Shown here piece after piece: positions 25,385 through 36,918 of a DNA stretch of 64,000 nt (the first letter of the stretch is position 1; every line of letters begins with the position of its first letter). The stretch spans positions 3,331,501 to 3,395,500 of the forward strand of contig NZ_CP030126.1 in assembly GCF_003568845.1 (NCBI RefSeq), in the 5' to 3' direction. This DNA comes from Indioceanicola profundi (GTDB lineage Bacteria; Pseudomonadota; Alphaproteobacteria; Azospirillales; Azospirillaceae). The position numbers and the translations under genes were made by a program. The notes under the pieces are model-generated. The model saw only the letters and a list, made by a program, of their open reading frames with translations, was not told the DNA's origin and did no database searches.

Positions 25385-26374
25385 TCAGCCCACCTTGACC
25401 GTGACGCGGCCGCGGACCTGACCGGCCAGAATTTCGCTGGCAAGGCGCGGCACGTCCTCCAGCGTGGCGGTCTGGGTGATGGCGGCGAGCTTGCCATGGT
25501 CCAGGTCGCGGGCCAAACGGGTCCAGGCTTCGCGGCGCTTGGCCTGCGGGGCCATGACGCTGTCGATTCCGGCCAGGGTCACGCCGCGCAGGATGAAGGG
25601 GGCCACGCTGGCCGGAAGGTCCATGCCCTGCGCCAGACCGCAGGCCGCGACGACGCCGCCATAGCGGGTCTGGGCCAGGGCGTTGGCCAGCGTGTGGCTG
25701 CCGACGCTGTCGACAGCGCCGGCCCAGCGCTCCTTCGCCAGCGGCTTGCCGGGGCCGGACAGCTCGCTGCGGTCGATGATGTCGGCGGCGCCCAGGCTCT
25801 TCAGGTAATCCGCCTCCTGCGGGCGGCCGGTGGAGGCCAGGACCCGGTAGCCGAGGCCGGCCAGCAGGGCCACCGCCACGCTGCCGACACCGCCGGCCGC
25901 CCCGGTCACCAGGATGTCGCCGGCGCCGGGCTTCAGCCCGTGCTGCTCCAGCGCCATGACGCACAGCATGGCGGTATAGCCGGCGGTGCCGATGGCCATG
26001 GCCTGCTGCGACGTCATGCCGTCGGGCAGCGGCACCAGCCAGTCGCCCTTGACCCGCGCCTTGCCGCCATAGCCGCCCCAATGCGTCTCACCCACGCCCC
26101 AGCCGTTCAGGATGACGTTGTCGCCCGCCTTCCAGTCGGGATGGGTGGAGCTTTCGACCCGGCCGGCGAAGTCGATGCCGGGGACCATCGGCCAGCGGCG
26201 CACCACCGGGGCCTTGCCGGTCACGGCCAGCCCGTCCTTGTAGTTCACCGTGGACCATTCCACCGCGACGGTGACGTCCCCCTCCATCAGGTCCGAGTCG
26301 GACAGCTCCACGATCTCGGCGGTCTGTCCGCCTTCCTCGCGCTTGGACACCAGCAGAGCCTTGAACTGGGACAT
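25385..26374 (-). CDS. acuI: acrylyl-CoA reductase (NADPH), AcuI/YhdH type MDR enzyme
   Basis: 329 aa medium-chain dehydrogenase/reductase without zinc-binding cysteines. Family signatures: [11 protein letters not shown] start, [26 protein letters not shown], and the NADPH-binding [13 protein letters not shown]. AcuI reduces acryloyl-CoA to propionyl-CoA, for example from DMSP or 3-hydroxypropionate. ATG at 26374 with GAGAGGA nearby; the upstream ATG at 26407 adds 11 residues. P1 of repeat B begins 6 bp after the stop. Confidence 0.9.
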   Translation of the reverse strand: MSQFKALLVSKREEGGQTAEIVELSDSDLMEGDVTVAVEWSTVNYKDGLAVTGKAPVVRRWPMVPGIDFAGRVESSTHPDWKAGDNVILNGWGVGETHWGGYGGKARVKGDWLVPLPDGMTSQQAMAIGTAGYTAMLCVMALEQHGLKPGAGDILVTGAAGGVGSVAVALLAGLGYRVLASTGRPQEADYLKSLGAADIIDRSELSGPGKPLAKERWAGAVDSVGSHTLANALAQTRYGGVVAACGLAQGMDLPASVAPFILRGVTLAGIDSVMAPQAKRREAWTRLARDLDHGKLAAITQTATLEDVPRLASEILAGQVRGRVTVKVG

Positions 26375-26468
26375 GGTTTCCTCTCCTTGGTTCTCGTTGG
26401 GGCGCATGATCGGGCAAAGCGCCGTTTATGAACAGCCCGTGGTGCGGCGCAAACGGGTGGCGGATGCC

Positions 26469-27368
26469 TCACCCGGCAGGGGGCGGACGCACCGGCGGCA
26501 GCGTGTTACAGAGGTCGGAGGCGTTCTGCGGCTCCACGAACCAGCCGTCACGGCGGTTGCGCCGCGCTTCCACATAATCGGCCCAGGCCGGCGTGCTGGT
26601 CTTCAGCACCTGGAATTTCGGCCGCTCCGCCTCCGGCAGGTCGACGGCGAGCTTGACCGTGGCGATGGGCGTCCGCTGCTCCGCCGTCTCATAGAAGCCG
26701 AGCGGGCCGGTGCCGCGGGGCAGGGCGGAGAGATGCTCCATCCCCTGCACCACCCGGCCGGCCACGGTGATGTTGCGGTCCAGATGCCGCGGCGCATGGC
26801 CGATCACGGCGTAGAGGCCGGCGCCGCTGCCCGATTCCGGCCCGTCGCGGGACACGCCCACCATGCCGTAGCAATGGGCCAGCCATGCCTCCCCCGTCTT
26901 CGGGTCTCGGGCGGCAGGGAAACCGTCCACGAATCCGACCTCCGGCGCATAGGCGTCGGGGCCGGGAATGGCAGCGAAGGGAAGGGCCGCGGCGTCCTTG
27001 ACGAGGAATTCGGGCGGCAGGGCGGATTCGGCGGTGCGGATCGGCCGCGCGTCCGGCTCCCCCTCCTTCGGGTCGCCCCACTGGGTGACATAGTTGTCCT
27101 GGACCCTGACGATGGCAAGCCCGTCGAAATAGCCCTCCCGCGCCAGAGCGCGAATGTTCCGTGCATGCAGCGGGGCGAAGGCGGGCGCCAGCTCGATCAC
27201 CACCCGGCCGGACGGCAGCTCCATCACCAACGTGTTCTCCGGCTCCAGCCCGCGCCAGTCGGCCCCGGTGGTGGTGGCGAGCACGCTGGAAACGGTCTTC
27301 GGAGCCTCCTCCGCATGGGCGGCGAGGGGCAGCAGAGTGGCGAGCAGGGCGGGGGCGAGGCGGCGCAT
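26469..27368 (-). CDS. periplasmic cyclophilin-type peptidyl-prolyl isomerase
   Basis: 299 aa from the ATG at 27368 (27395 possible). Signal peptide MRRLAPALLATLLPLAAHA with cleavage after AHA. Cyclophilin core: LVMELPSGRVVIELAP, GYFDGLAIVRVQDNYVTQWGDP (matches the F-x-R-x-x-x-x-F-x-x-Q-G-G-D region with Val replacing Phe), and VAGRVVQGMEHL. A long acidic insert between the two halves and a 60-residue C-terminal extension make it bigger than the 165-aa core. Probably assists folding of exported proteins; catalytic activity is uncertain because the core motif is altered. Confidence 0.85.
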   Translation of the reverse strand: MRRLAPALLATLLPLAAHAEEAPKTVSSVLATTTGADWRGLEPENTLVMELPSGRVVIELAPAFAPLHARNIRALAREGYFDGLAIVRVQDNYVTQWGDPKEGEPDARPIRTAESALPPEFLVKDAAALPFAAIPGPDAYAPEVGFVDGFPAARDPKTGEAWLAHCYGMVGVSRDGPESGSGAGLYAVIGHAPRHLDRNITVAGRVVQGMEHLSALPRGTGPLGFYETAEQRTPIATVKLAVDLPEAERPKFQVLKTSTPAWADYVEARRNRRDGWFVEPQNASDLCNTLPPVRPPPAG

Positions 27369-27703
27369 CGGCAGGTCCATCAAGGGGCGGATCACGCCAC
27401 TCTGGCAAAGCCCGCGGCACAGGGCAATTCATCTGCCAATGGAATCAATCCTTTCGCACCGCCGAAAAAGAGGTTGGCTTTTGCGCGGGGAGGGTGGATT
27501 CGGGGCGTCGGAAGGACTATCTCTGACCCGACCGCACCTTGGCCTCCTGGGACGCCTGTCAGCGCATGCGGGAAACCTGTCTCCCGTCAAGCCTCGCGCG
27601 CCGTAGGAAGCTGATACCGCGGCACTGCATATTGAAGGCACCCGGCCCTTGACGTAAAACCTCACCCGTTTTCAAGCCGGCCCAACCCGTTAAGCCCGAC
27701 CGC
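27369..27703. other. intergenic region before sucA (335 bp)
   Basis: Lies between the divergent cyclophilin and sucA genes and must contain promoters of both. A TTGACG hexamer at 27649-27654 is near sucA but lacks a good -10 partner. No repeats of the GTAGGTCG family and no gene are seen here. Confidence 0.5.
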
Positions 27704-30658
27704 ATGGATGGGCAAACCCCAGCGGAACCCCAGATGGCCCCTCTCGACTTCGCCCCCTCCGAGCAGACATCCTTCCTTTTCGGCGCCAACGCCACCTTCA
27801 TCGCGGAACTCTACGCGCGCTACCAGCAGGACCCGAACAGCGTGGACCTGAGCTGGCAGGGCTTCTTCGCCCAGCTCGGCGACGATGCGCGGGAAATCCT
27901 GGCGGAACTCCAGGGTGCGTCCTGGTCCAGGTCCGCCGCCGCGGTGATCGGCGCGCCGGACCCCGATGCCGCTCCGCCGGCGAAGGACAAGAAGGGCGGC
28001 AAGGAAGCTGCCCCCGCCGCAGTCGCCGGCGGCCTCACGGCCGAGCAGGTGCGCCAGGCGACCCTGGACAGCATCCGCGCCCTGATGATGATCCGCGCCT
28101 ACCGTGTCCGCGGCCATCTCCAGGCCAAGCTGGACCCGCTGGGGCTGGAGAAGCGGGCGGAACATCCGGAGCTGGACTACCGCTCCTACGGCTTCACCGA
28201 CGCCGACCTGGATCGCCCGATCTTCATCAACAATGTGCTGGGGATGGAGACGGCCACGCTGCGCCAGATCGTGGAGGCGGTGCAGAAGACCTACTGCGGC
28301 CATATCGGCGTGGAGTTCATGCACATCCAGGACCCGGAGCAGAAGGCCTGGATCCAGGAGCGAATCGAAGGCATCCGCAACCAGACGGACTTCACCCAGA
28401 ACGGCAAGAAGGCCATCCTGCAGCGCATCACCGCGGCGGAGGGCTTCGAGAAGTTCCTGCAGTTGAAGTACACCGGCACCAAGCGCTTCGGGCTTGAGGG
28501 CGGCGAGGTTCTGGTCCCCGCCATCGAGCAGGTGATGAAGCGTGGCGGCCAAATGGGCCTGAAGGAGATCGTGTTGGGCATGGCCCACCGCGGCCGCCTG
28601 AACGTGCTGACCAATGTGATGGGCAAGCCCTTCAAGGCCGTCTTCTCCGAGTTCCAGGGCAATGCCGCCCATCCGGAGGATGTGCAGGGCTCCGGCGACG
28701 TGAAGTACCATCTCGGCACCTCGTCCGACCGGGATTTCGACGGCAACGTCATCCACCTGTCGCTGTCGCCGAACCCGTCGCACCTGGAAGCCGTGAACCC
28801 GGTGGTCTGCGGCCGTGTGCGCGCCAAGCAGTGCCAGCGCGGCGGCCAGACCCCGCCGACGGATGAGAGCCGCCAGGAAGTGCTGGGCGTGCTGCTGCAT
28901 GGCGACGCCGCCTTCGCCGGCCAGGGGCTGGTGCCGGAGACGCTGCTGCTTTCCGAACTGAAGGGCTACCGCACCGGCGGCATCATCCACTTCATCATCA
29001 ACAACCAGATCGGCTTCACCACCGCCCCGCAGTACAGCCGCTCCGGCCCGTACCCGACGGAAGTGGCAAAGTCCATCCAGGCGCCGATCTTCCACGTCAA
29101 TGGCGACGATCCGGAGGCGGTGGTCCACGTCTCCCGGATCGCCATCGAGTTCCGGCAGAAGTTCCTGAAGGATGTGGTGGTGGACATCGTCTGCTACCGC
29201 CGCCAGGGTCACAACGAGGGCGACGAGCCCGGCTTCACCCAGCCGTTGATGTACAAGGCCATCCGCAACCAGCCGACCACCCGCGACGTCTATGCCCGGC
29301 AGTTGATCGGCGAGGGCGTCGTGACGGCCGAGGAGGCGGACGCCATGGCCGCCGAATTCCATCAGGCGCTGGAGAAGGAGTTCGAGGTCGCCCCCTCCTA
29401 CAAGCCCAACAAGGCCGACTGGCTGGAAGGCAAGTGGCAGGGGCTGAAGACGGCCACCCCGGACGACCGCCGCGGCGTCACCTCCGTGCCGGAGGACGTG
29501 CTGAAGGAGGTCGGGGAGGCCATTTCCCGCGTGCCGGACGGCGTGAAGGTCAATTCCAAGATCACCCGCCAGCTCAAGGCCAAGCAGGAGATGTTCGCCA
29601 CCGGCCAGGGCATCGACTGGGCCACGGCCGAGGCGCTGGCCTTCGGCACCCTGCTGGTGGAGGGCGTCACCGTCCGCCTGTCCGGCCAGGATGTCGGCCG
29701 CGGCACCTTCTCCCAGCGCCACTCCGTCCTGATCGACCAGGAGACGGAGGAGAAGTACATCCCGCTGAACTATATCCGCCCGAACCAGGCCACCTACGAC
29801 GTCCATGACAGCCCGCTGTCGGAAGCCGGCGTGCTGGGCTTCGAGTACGGCTACTCCCTGGCCGAGCCGCATGCGCTGGTGATCTGGGAGGCGCAGTTCG
29901 GCGACTTCGCCAACGGCGCGCAGGTGATCATCGACCAGTTCATCAGCTCCGGCGAGTCCAAGTGGCTGCGCATGTCGGGTCTGGTGATGCTGCTGCCCCA
30001 CGGCTATGAGGGCCAGGGTCCGGAGCACTCCTCCGCCCGCATGGAGCGGTTCCTGCAGATGTCGGGCGATGACAACTGGCAGATCGTGAACTGCACCACC
30101 CCGGCCAACTATTTCCACGCCCTGCGCCGGCAGGTCCGCCGCGACTTCCGCAAGCCGCTGGTGGTGTTCACGCCGAAGTCGCTGCTGCGCCACAAGGCCT
30201 GCGTCTCCAACCTGGACATGTTCACCAACGGCCAGACCTTCCACCGCGTCCTCTACGAGGATGGCGTGGACATGCTGCCGAACGAGCAGGTCCGCCGCGT
30301 CGTGCTCTGCTCCGGCAAGGTCTATTACGACCTCGCGGCGGAGCGGGACAGCCGGGGCCAGAAGGATGTCGCCATCCTGCGGCTGGAGCAGCTCTATCCG
30401 TTCCCGTCCAGCGCGCTCATCCAGGAGCTGGCCAAGTACCCCAACGCCGACGTGGTCTGGTGCCAGGAGGAGCCCGAGAACATGGGCGCCTGGAACTTCG
30501 TCGACCGCCGGATCGAGGGCGTGCTGAGCGAGATCGGCCACAAGGCCGGCCGGCCGAAATATGCCGGGCGCGCCGCCTCCGCCTCGCCGGCCACCGGCCT
30601 GCTGAAGCGGCACAACCAGGAGCAGGCGAAGCTGCTGGACGACGCGCTCAGCATCTGA
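27704..30658 (+). CDS. sucA: 2-oxoglutarate dehydrogenase E1 component
   Basis: 984 aa, ThDP-dependent E1o of the TCA cycle that decarboxylates 2-oxoglutarate and passes the succinyl group to the SucB lipoyl arm. N-terminal E2-binding segment (SFLFGANATFIAELY, 23-37), an Ala/Lys-rich linker (about 84-112) and the E1 core with GMAHRGRLNVL (292-302), the ThDP/Mg region (NGDDPEA, about 465) and the C-terminal LLPHGYEGQGPEHSS. Length is normal. Start 27704 or Met11 at 27734. 67 bp before sucB; same operon. Confidence 0.97.
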   Translation: MDGQTPAEPQMAPLDFAPSEQTSFLFGANATFIAELYARYQQDPNSVDLSWQGFFAQLGDDAREILAELQGASWSRSAAAVIGAPDPDAAPPAKDKKGGKEAAPAAVAGGLTAEQVRQATLDSIRALMMIRAYRVRGHLQAKLDPLGLEKRAEHPELDYRSYGFTDADLDRPIFINNVLGMETATLRQIVEAVQKTYCGHIGVEFMHIQDPEQKAWIQERIEGIRNQTDFTQNGKKAILQRITAAEGFEKFLQLKYTGTKRFGLEGGEVLVPAIEQVMKRGGQMGLKEIVLGMAHRGRLNVLTNVMGKPFKAVFSEFQGNAAHPEDVQGSGDVKYHLGTSSDRDFDGNVIHLSLSPNPSHLEAVNPVVCGRVRAKQCQRGGQTPPTDESRQEVLGVLLHGDAAFAGQGLVPETLLLSELKGYRTGGIIHFIINNQIGFTTAPQYSRSGPYPTEVAKSIQAPIFHVNGDDPEAVVHVSRIAIEFRQKFLKDVVVDIVCYRRQGHNEGDEPGFTQPLMYKAIRNQPTTRDVYARQLIGEGVVTAEEADAMAAEFHQALEKEFEVAPSYKPNKADWLEGKWQGLKTATPDDRRGVTSVPEDVLKEVGEAISRVPDGVKVNSKITRQLKAKQEMFATGQGIDWATAEALAFGTLLVEGVTVRLSGQDVGRGTFSQRHSVLIDQETEEKYIPLNYIRPNQATYDVHDSPLSEAGVLGFEYGYSLAEPHALVIWEAQFGDFANGAQVIIDQFISSGESKWLRMSGLVMLLPHGYEGQGPEHSSARMERFLQMSGDDNWQIVNCTTPANYFHALRRQVRRDFRKPLVVFTPKSLLRHKACVSNLDMFTNGQTFHRVLYEDGVDMLPNEQVRRVVLCSGKVYYDLAAERDSRGQKDVAILRLEQLYPFPSSALIQELAKYPNADVVWCQEEPENMGAWNFVDRRIEGVLSEIGHKAGRPKYAGRAASASPATGLLKRHNQEQAKLLDDALSI

Positions 30659-30725
30659 CGCCGGTACAAGAATCAAAGCCTCATAAGCGAAACGAAGCCC
30701 TATAACGAGACGAAGGCCCGATCCC

Positions 30726-31952
<1,227 letters not shown>

Positions 31953-31981
31953 TCCGGGGGCCGATCCGGCCCTGACGCGAG

Positions 31982-32014
31982 CGCCCCCGCCGGGAAACCG
32001 GCGGGGGCGTTTCC
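31982..32014 (+). terminator. rho-independent terminator of sucAB
   Basis: Perfect 12-bp stem CGCCCCCGCCGG, GAAA tetraloop, CCGGCGGGGGCG, then TTTCC. Ends 57 bp after the sucB stop. Confidence 0.92.
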
Positions 32015-32125
32015 GTTTCCGGGGAGTTGCGGCCGCGCATGGAACCGGGCCGGCCATGGGGCGTTCCGGCACTGCGTCCCGGCAGATGCCGTGCGGCGGA
32101 AACCTCGATCCCAAGGACAGGCCCC

Positions 32126-32953
32126 ATGCATGAACTCACCCCGGAGGGGCAGCAGGCCGTCGCGGGCATCGCCCAGCGGCACGGGATCAGCACGGATGCG
32201 GTCCTGACGCTGCTCCGGGCGCTGATGGCCGGGCATGGCACGATGGCCCAGTTCAGCCATCCCGAGCTGGGCGGCATGGGGCAGTGGTCGCAGGGCGGCA
32301 TGACCATGGTGGGCGACATGTTCAACCATGGCCTCAAGGCCAGGGTGGACGCGATCTGCACCGAACTGTCGGGCCTGCTCCGCGCCCAGCCCTCCCTGAT
32401 GGCGGCCGCACCCATGCAATCGCAGCAGCAATCCTCGGGCTTGGCCGGCGTCAGCCTGTTCGTGCCCGGGGGCGCATCCTCCTTCTCCGGGAACTGGTGG
32501 CCGGAGGAGTTGGGCCAGCCCTCCTCCGCCGGGTCCCAGAACGATCTCCGCTACGCGGTCTTCCCGGCGGCGCGGCGCTTGGCGGTGGAGATCGGCGGGC
32601 GTGTGACGCTGTACGACACCGGCGACCACCTGATCGGCGGCGTGTCCCAGCAGCAGGGCGGCGACCAGTCCCTGACCTTCACCAGCCAGTACGGGCTCGT
32701 GCGCCTGGACAGCCTGCCCCAAGTGGGGGCGGGCGGACAGGCATCGCCGGCGGAGATGTCCGCCGAGGCTCCTGCATGGACGGTTCCGCCCGCAGCCCCG
32801 CCGCCCGAAGCCGCCCCCATCCGCCCCACACCCGCCCCGGCTTCCGATGACGTGCTGGGAACGCTGGAGCGCCTTGCCGAGCTGCATCGCAAGGGCGTGC
32901 TGACGGAGGAGGAGTTCACGGCGAAGAAGGCGGAACTGCTGAGCCGCCTTTGA
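32126..32953 (+). CDS. SHOCT-domain protein
   Basis: 275 aa. The C-terminal 35 residues (LERLAELHRKGVLTEEEFTAKKAELLSRL region) are a SHOCT module, a short oligomerisation helix pair found in many unrelated proteins. The N-terminal helix-rich 90 residues and a central beta-rich part (PAARRLAVEIGGRVTLYDTGDHLIGG) are not recognised; a Pro/Ala linker precedes SHOCT. No signal peptide. Start ATG at 32126. It sits downstream of the sucAB terminator and 13 bp before repeat copy C. Confidence 0.8.
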   Translation: MHELTPEGQQAVAGIAQRHGISTDAVLTLLRALMAGHGTMAQFSHPELGGMGQWSQGGMTMVGDMFNHGLKARVDAICTELSGLLRAQPSLMAAAPMQSQQQSSGLAGVSLFVPGGASSFSGNWWPEELGQPSSAGSQNDLRYAVFPAARRLAVEIGGRVTLYDTGDHLIGGVSQQQGGDQSLTFTSQYGLVRLDSLPQVGAGGQASPAEMSAEAPAWTVPPAAPPPEAAPIRPTPAPASDDVLGTLERLAELHRKGVLTEEEFTAKKAELLSRL

Positions 32954-32966
32954 GCCGCGCGCAGGA

Positions 32967-33442
32967 CGTAGGTCGCAAGGAGCGCAGCGGATTGCGACGT
33001 CTCCCCCGCCCTGCCATGTCGCAATCCGGCCTCCTTGCGACCTACGAGTCCGAAGTAGGTCGGTCACGCGGAGCGTGGCCGACAGGGAAGCTCACCGCGC
33101 TTCGGCGTCGGGGTCCGCGACATCATGAATGATGAAAAGGATTGGAAGGATGAAGATGATGGACCGGGAGCGCCGCAGGCAGTTCTAAAGACCGGGCAGG
33201 AGCTGAGGCGGAAGCCGAATAGCCCCGCACCATCGTTTTCATCCTCTTCATCATTTTCATCTTTCGAGATATCACCGGCCCATCCATTCGACCCTGTCCG
33301 CGCCAGTTCCGGCAGGCGGTCTGGAATCAGGCAAGGATGAATGGGATGGATAGGATGAGGGAGAACACCTCATCCGCCGGTGCGTGAAGGTGATCCAGGA
33401 TCGGCTCCGCCGGTCCGGCGCGCCATCCCATTCATCCTTGCC
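32967..33442 (+). repeat. composite hairpin element, copy C
   Basis: P1 palindrome (32967-33046, a shorter spacer than the others), P2 hairpin (33055-33086), P3 inverted repeat (33121-33266), P4 (33331-33442). The distal P2 is missing; a faint CGACCTTCGACTAC near 33530 may be its remnant. P1 starts 13 bp after the SHOCT stop. The rest of the 585-bp gap up to the chemotaxis-receptor stop (33539) has no gene. Confidence 0.87.
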
Positions 33443-33538
33443 TAAACCCGAGACCAACTCTCTCCACCGGGAGGGCAGAGCCTGATATTCGGGATGAACG
33501 CTGACCCCGCTGCCCGTGGTCGATGAAACGACCTTCGA

Positions 33539-34969
33539 CTACACCCGGTACCCGATTCTTACCGCCCCCCAGTGGCGGCCGCGGATGGTGATGGGGGCGG
33601 AGACGTCCTTCATCAGGGTGTACTGTCCCCCGCCCATGTCGCGACGGTAGGCTTGCAGCAGGAAGGGGCGGGTGTTGCGGCCCGCGGCAAGCCCGACGCG
33701 GTCGTTGAAGATGCGGCGGTTGCGGCAGTTGGCCGTGTTCCAGGCTGTGTCCCCCGGCCGCTGGGGCTGGCTGAACTTCCGGTTATGGGTGGGCAGATAG
33801 CCGTTGCGGTCCAGTGCGGCGCAGAACACCACCCGGTCGGACAGCGTCAGAACCGGCTCCTGGATGTCGGGCAGGACGCGGTCGGTCAGCTCGGTGAAGC
33901 GGGTCAGGTGCTGCACCGGGCAGGTGCCGGAAACCGGCTGGTAATTCTCGTCGAACAGGTCGGCGACGGTCAGCCTGCCGTCCGCCACCGCCTGCTCGAA
34001 GGCCGCGGTGGCCTTGGCCGCCGCATCCTGGACGGCCCGGATATAAGGCGTGTCCACCGTCTCCACATCCAGCTCCGCCGTGTGGCCGATCAGCCGCTCG
34101 CTGGACGCAAGGAGGCCGTTCAGACGGTCGCGGGCTTGGTTCAGGCTGGAGCTGGACTGGCTGACTCCGGCGGCAAGCCCGATGATCCGGCTCTCCACCT
34201 GGGTGATGCTGGTCCCGACCTCCTCCGCGGCGCTGCCGATACGGTCGCGCTCCCGGCCCATTTCCCCCATGGCTCCGGCCACCACCTGCATCACCTCTCC
34301 GATGCGGTGGGTGCCTTCGCGCACCGTGCCGGCTTTGGCGACGCCGGCCGCGCTGCGCTGGGCCAGTTCGCGGGTCTGCTCCGTCAGCAGGCGCAGCGTG
34401 GCATCGATCTCCTGCGTCGCCTCCGCCGTCTTGCCGGCCAGGCTCTTTACCTCCGTCGCGACCACGGCGAAGCCGCGGCCGGCGGCCCCGGCCCGCGCCG
34501 CCTCGATGGTGGCGTTCAGGGCCAGCAGGTTGGTCTGCTTGGCGATGGCGTTGATCTCATGCGCCACCTTGCCGACGCGGGCCAGGGCGTCCTGCAGCCC
34601 GGCCAGCTTCTGCTCGATCCCGGTCACATCCTCCGCCAGGGCGCGGATGGTCTGAATGGCCTCATCCACCCTTACGCGGCTGTCCGCGATCTCCCCCTCC
34701 ACGCGGGTGGAGACGGCACGGGAGGCGGCCAGCGCCTCGGCGATTCGGGCATTGCCGCGGGTCATGCCGTGGGCATCGGCCTGCAACTCCCGGAAGATGC
34801 CGGCCTGATCCCCCAGCCGGCCGCTCACATCCTCCACATGGCCGGCCACATCCGCGATGGCGACGCCGAGGTCCCCGACCTCCTTGGCCAGTTCGGCGAC
34901 CGCGGAGCCGCGCAGTGAAGTTCTGCCTGCATCGACTGTAAACACACTTCCGTGTGCGGCATCCGGCAT
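33539..34969 (-). CDS. soluble methyl-accepting chemotaxis protein with C-terminal sensor domain
   Basis: 476 aa from the ATG at 34969 (491 from 35014). No membrane segment or HAMP. An N-terminal coiled coil leads into the conserved MCP signalling tip ([20 protein letters not shown], then [14 protein letters not shown]) with Ala/Gln/Glu heptads on both sides. After about residue 305 comes a separate C-terminal domain with [27 protein letters not shown], and the final [10 protein letters not shown], resembling a Cache-like ligand-binding domain fused after the signalling domain. Likely a cytoplasmic receptor working with CheA/CheW arrays. Its inverted orientation separates sucAB from lpdA. Confidence 0.87.
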   Translation of the reverse strand: MPDAAHGSVFTVDAGRTSLRGSAVAELAKEVGDLGVAIADVAGHVEDVSGRLGDQAGIFRELQADAHGMTRGNARIAEALAASRAVSTRVEGEIADSRVRVDEAIQTIRALAEDVTGIEQKLAGLQDALARVGKVAHEINAIAKQTNLLALNATIEAARAGAAGRGFAVVATEVKSLAGKTAEATQEIDATLRLLTEQTRELAQRSAAGVAKAGTVREGTHRIGEVMQVVAGAMGEMGRERDRIGSAAEEVGTSITQVESRIIGLAAGVSQSSSSLNQARDRLNGLLASSERLIGHTAELDVETVDTPYIRAVQDAAAKATAAFEQAVADGRLTVADLFDENYQPVSGTCPVQHLTRFTELTDRVLPDIQEPVLTLSDRVVFCAALDRNGYLPTHNRKFSQPQRPGDTAWNTANCRNRRIFNDRVGLAAGRNTRPFLLQAYRRDMGGGQYTLMKDVSAPITIRGRHWGAVRIGYRV

Positions 34970-35233
34970 CCTGGTTCCTCCCCCTTCGGCGCTCGATTTT
35001 GCAGGAGAGCGCATTTTCGTTAAGGACGTTCTAAATAAGGTGGCCCCCTAATTATCGGATGCGAAGACCTACTTTTGGTTAGGCCTGCCGGCCAAACGGG
35101 GGAGGGAGCTGCCGCATGCCGGGGAAGAAGGGATGCCTTGTTTGTCCGGGTGTTGCGGTGCGTGCGTTGCCTTGCGATAAGGATGCGGGCTATCCGGCCC
35201 CCCAATCGGCACCACAACAAGAAGCGGTTTCCC

Positions 35234-36643
35234 ATGGCTGACTCACCTTTCGACCTCGTCGTCATCGGCAGCGGCCCCGGCGGCTATGTTGCAGCGGTGC
35301 GGGCGGCACAGCTCGGCATGAAGACGGCGTGCGTGGAGATGCGGGACACGCTGGGGGGCACCTGCCTCAATGTCGGCTGCATCCCTTCCAAGGCGCTGCT
35401 GACCGCCAGCGAGAAGTATCATGAGGCGGCGCACAGCCTGGCCGGCTTCGGCGTGAAGGTGAGCGGGGTCGAACTCGACTTCCCCACGCTGATGAAGCAC
35501 AAGGACGATGTGGTGAAGTCCAACGTCACCGGCGTGGAGTTCCTGTTCAAGAAGAACAAGATCACCCGCTTCCACGGCCGCGGCAGCATCGAGGCGCCGG
35601 GCCGGGTGAAGGTGACCAAGGCCGACGGCAGCGCCGAGACCATCGAGACCAGGAACATCCTGATCGCCACCGGCTCCGACGTGCTGCCGCTGCCGGGCGT
35701 GGAGATCGACGAGAAGCGCATCGTCAGCTCCACCGGCGCCATTGCGCTGGACAAGGTGCCGGGCAAGCTGGTCGTGATCGGCGGCGGCTATATCGGGCTG
35801 GAGATGGGCTGCGTCTGGTCCCGCCTGGGTGCTGAGGTGCTGGTCGTGGAGTATCTGGACCGCGTCCTGCCCGGCATGGACGGCGAGGTCTCCAAGCAGA
35901 TGCAGCGCATCCTGGGCAAGCAGGGGCTGAGCTTCAAGCTGTCCACCAAGGTCACCGGAGCCGTGGTGGAGGGCGAGAAGGTCCGCCTGACGGTGGAGCC
36001 GGCCAAGGGCGGCGATGCCGAAACCATCGAGGCCGACGTGGTGCTGGTCGCCATCGGCCGCCGCCCCTACACCGAGGGGCTGGGGCTGGAGGCCGCCGGC
36101 GTCGAGCTGGATGAGCGCAAGCGGGTCAAGACCGACGACCATTTCCGCACCAACGTGCCCGGCATCTGGGCCATCGGCGACGTGATCGCCGGCCCGATGC
36201 TGGCCCACAAGGCGGAGGAAGAGGGCGTCGTCTGCGCCGAGATCATGGCCGGCCAGTCGGGGCACATCAACTACGACGCCATCCCCGGCGTGGTCTACAC
36301 CTGGCCCGAAGTGGCCCAGGTCGGCCGCACGGAGGAGCAGTTGAAGGCCGAGGGCGTCGCCTACAAGGTCGGCAAGTTCCCCTTCACCGCCAATGGCCGC
36401 GCCCGCGCCATGCAGGCCACCGAGGGCTTCGTGAAAATCCTGGCGGATGCCAAGACCGACAAGATCCTGGGCGCCCACATCATCGGCGCGAATGCCGGCG
36501 ACATGATTGAAGAACTGGGGCTGGCGCTGGAGTTCGGCGCGTCGGCCGAGGATGTGGCCCGTACCAGCCACGCCCACCCGACCCTGACCGAGGCGATCAA
36601 GGAAGCCTGCCTAGCCGTGGATGGCCGCCCCATCCACATGTGA
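35234..36643 (+). CDS. lpdA: dihydrolipoyl dehydrogenase (E3)
   Basis: 469 aa flavoprotein that reoxidises dihydrolipoamide for the 2-oxoglutarate and other dehydrogenase complexes. FAD motif VIGSGPGGY (8-16), redox disulphide [12 protein letters not shown] motif [28 protein letters not shown], and the C-terminal active-site [10 protein letters not shown] with the catalytic His. ATG at 35234; the extension to 35075 has no support. E3 is usually adjacent to sucAB; here it is 3.3 kb away behind its own 264-bp leader. Confidence 0.97.
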   Translation: MADSPFDLVVIGSGPGGYVAAVRAAQLGMKTACVEMRDTLGGTCLNVGCIPSKALLTASEKYHEAAHSLAGFGVKVSGVELDFPTLMKHKDDVVKSNVTGVEFLFKKNKITRFHGRGSIEAPGRVKVTKADGSAETIETRNILIATGSDVLPLPGVEIDEKRIVSSTGAIALDKVPGKLVVIGGGYIGLEMGCVWSRLGAEVLVVEYLDRVLPGMDGEVSKQMQRILGKQGLSFKLSTKVTGAVVEGEKVRLTVEPAKGGDAETIEADVVLVAIGRRPYTEGLGLEAAGVELDERKRVKTDDHFRTNVPGIWAIGDVIAGPMLAHKAEEEGVVCAEIMAGQSGHINYDAIPGVVYTWPEVAQVGRTEEQLKAEGVAYKVGKFPFTANGRARAMQATEGFVKILADAKTDKILGAHIIGANAGDMIEELGLALEFGASAEDVARTSHAHPTLTEAIKEACLAVDGRPIHM

Positions 36644-36670
36644 TCTCTCCGCCCGCGCGGACCTGGACCC

Positions 36671-36705
36671 GGCCGGCCTGCCCCATGCAGGCCGGCCGTT
36701 TCCTT
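36671..36705 (+). terminator. terminator of lpdA
   Basis: Perfect 11-bp stem GGCCGGCCTGC-CCCAT-GCAGGCCGGCC followed by GTTTCCTTT. Confidence 0.85.
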
Positions 36706-36918
36706 TACCTCCGGGTCTATGCCTTATGATATAAAAGCAGCAGCTGTGCCGAATTGCGACCCGGATAGATTGATCCAATTTTCTTAGTATTCTGACATCC
36801 GAAAATTCGTATAGTAGTGCGATGGCTTATGGAGCCCCCGTCCATGAGCCGTCGAGCTATTCATCTCGAGCCTCGGTGGGGCAGGGCTCGAAGCGGGGGT
36901 GTTGATCGCAGGGCGGGG

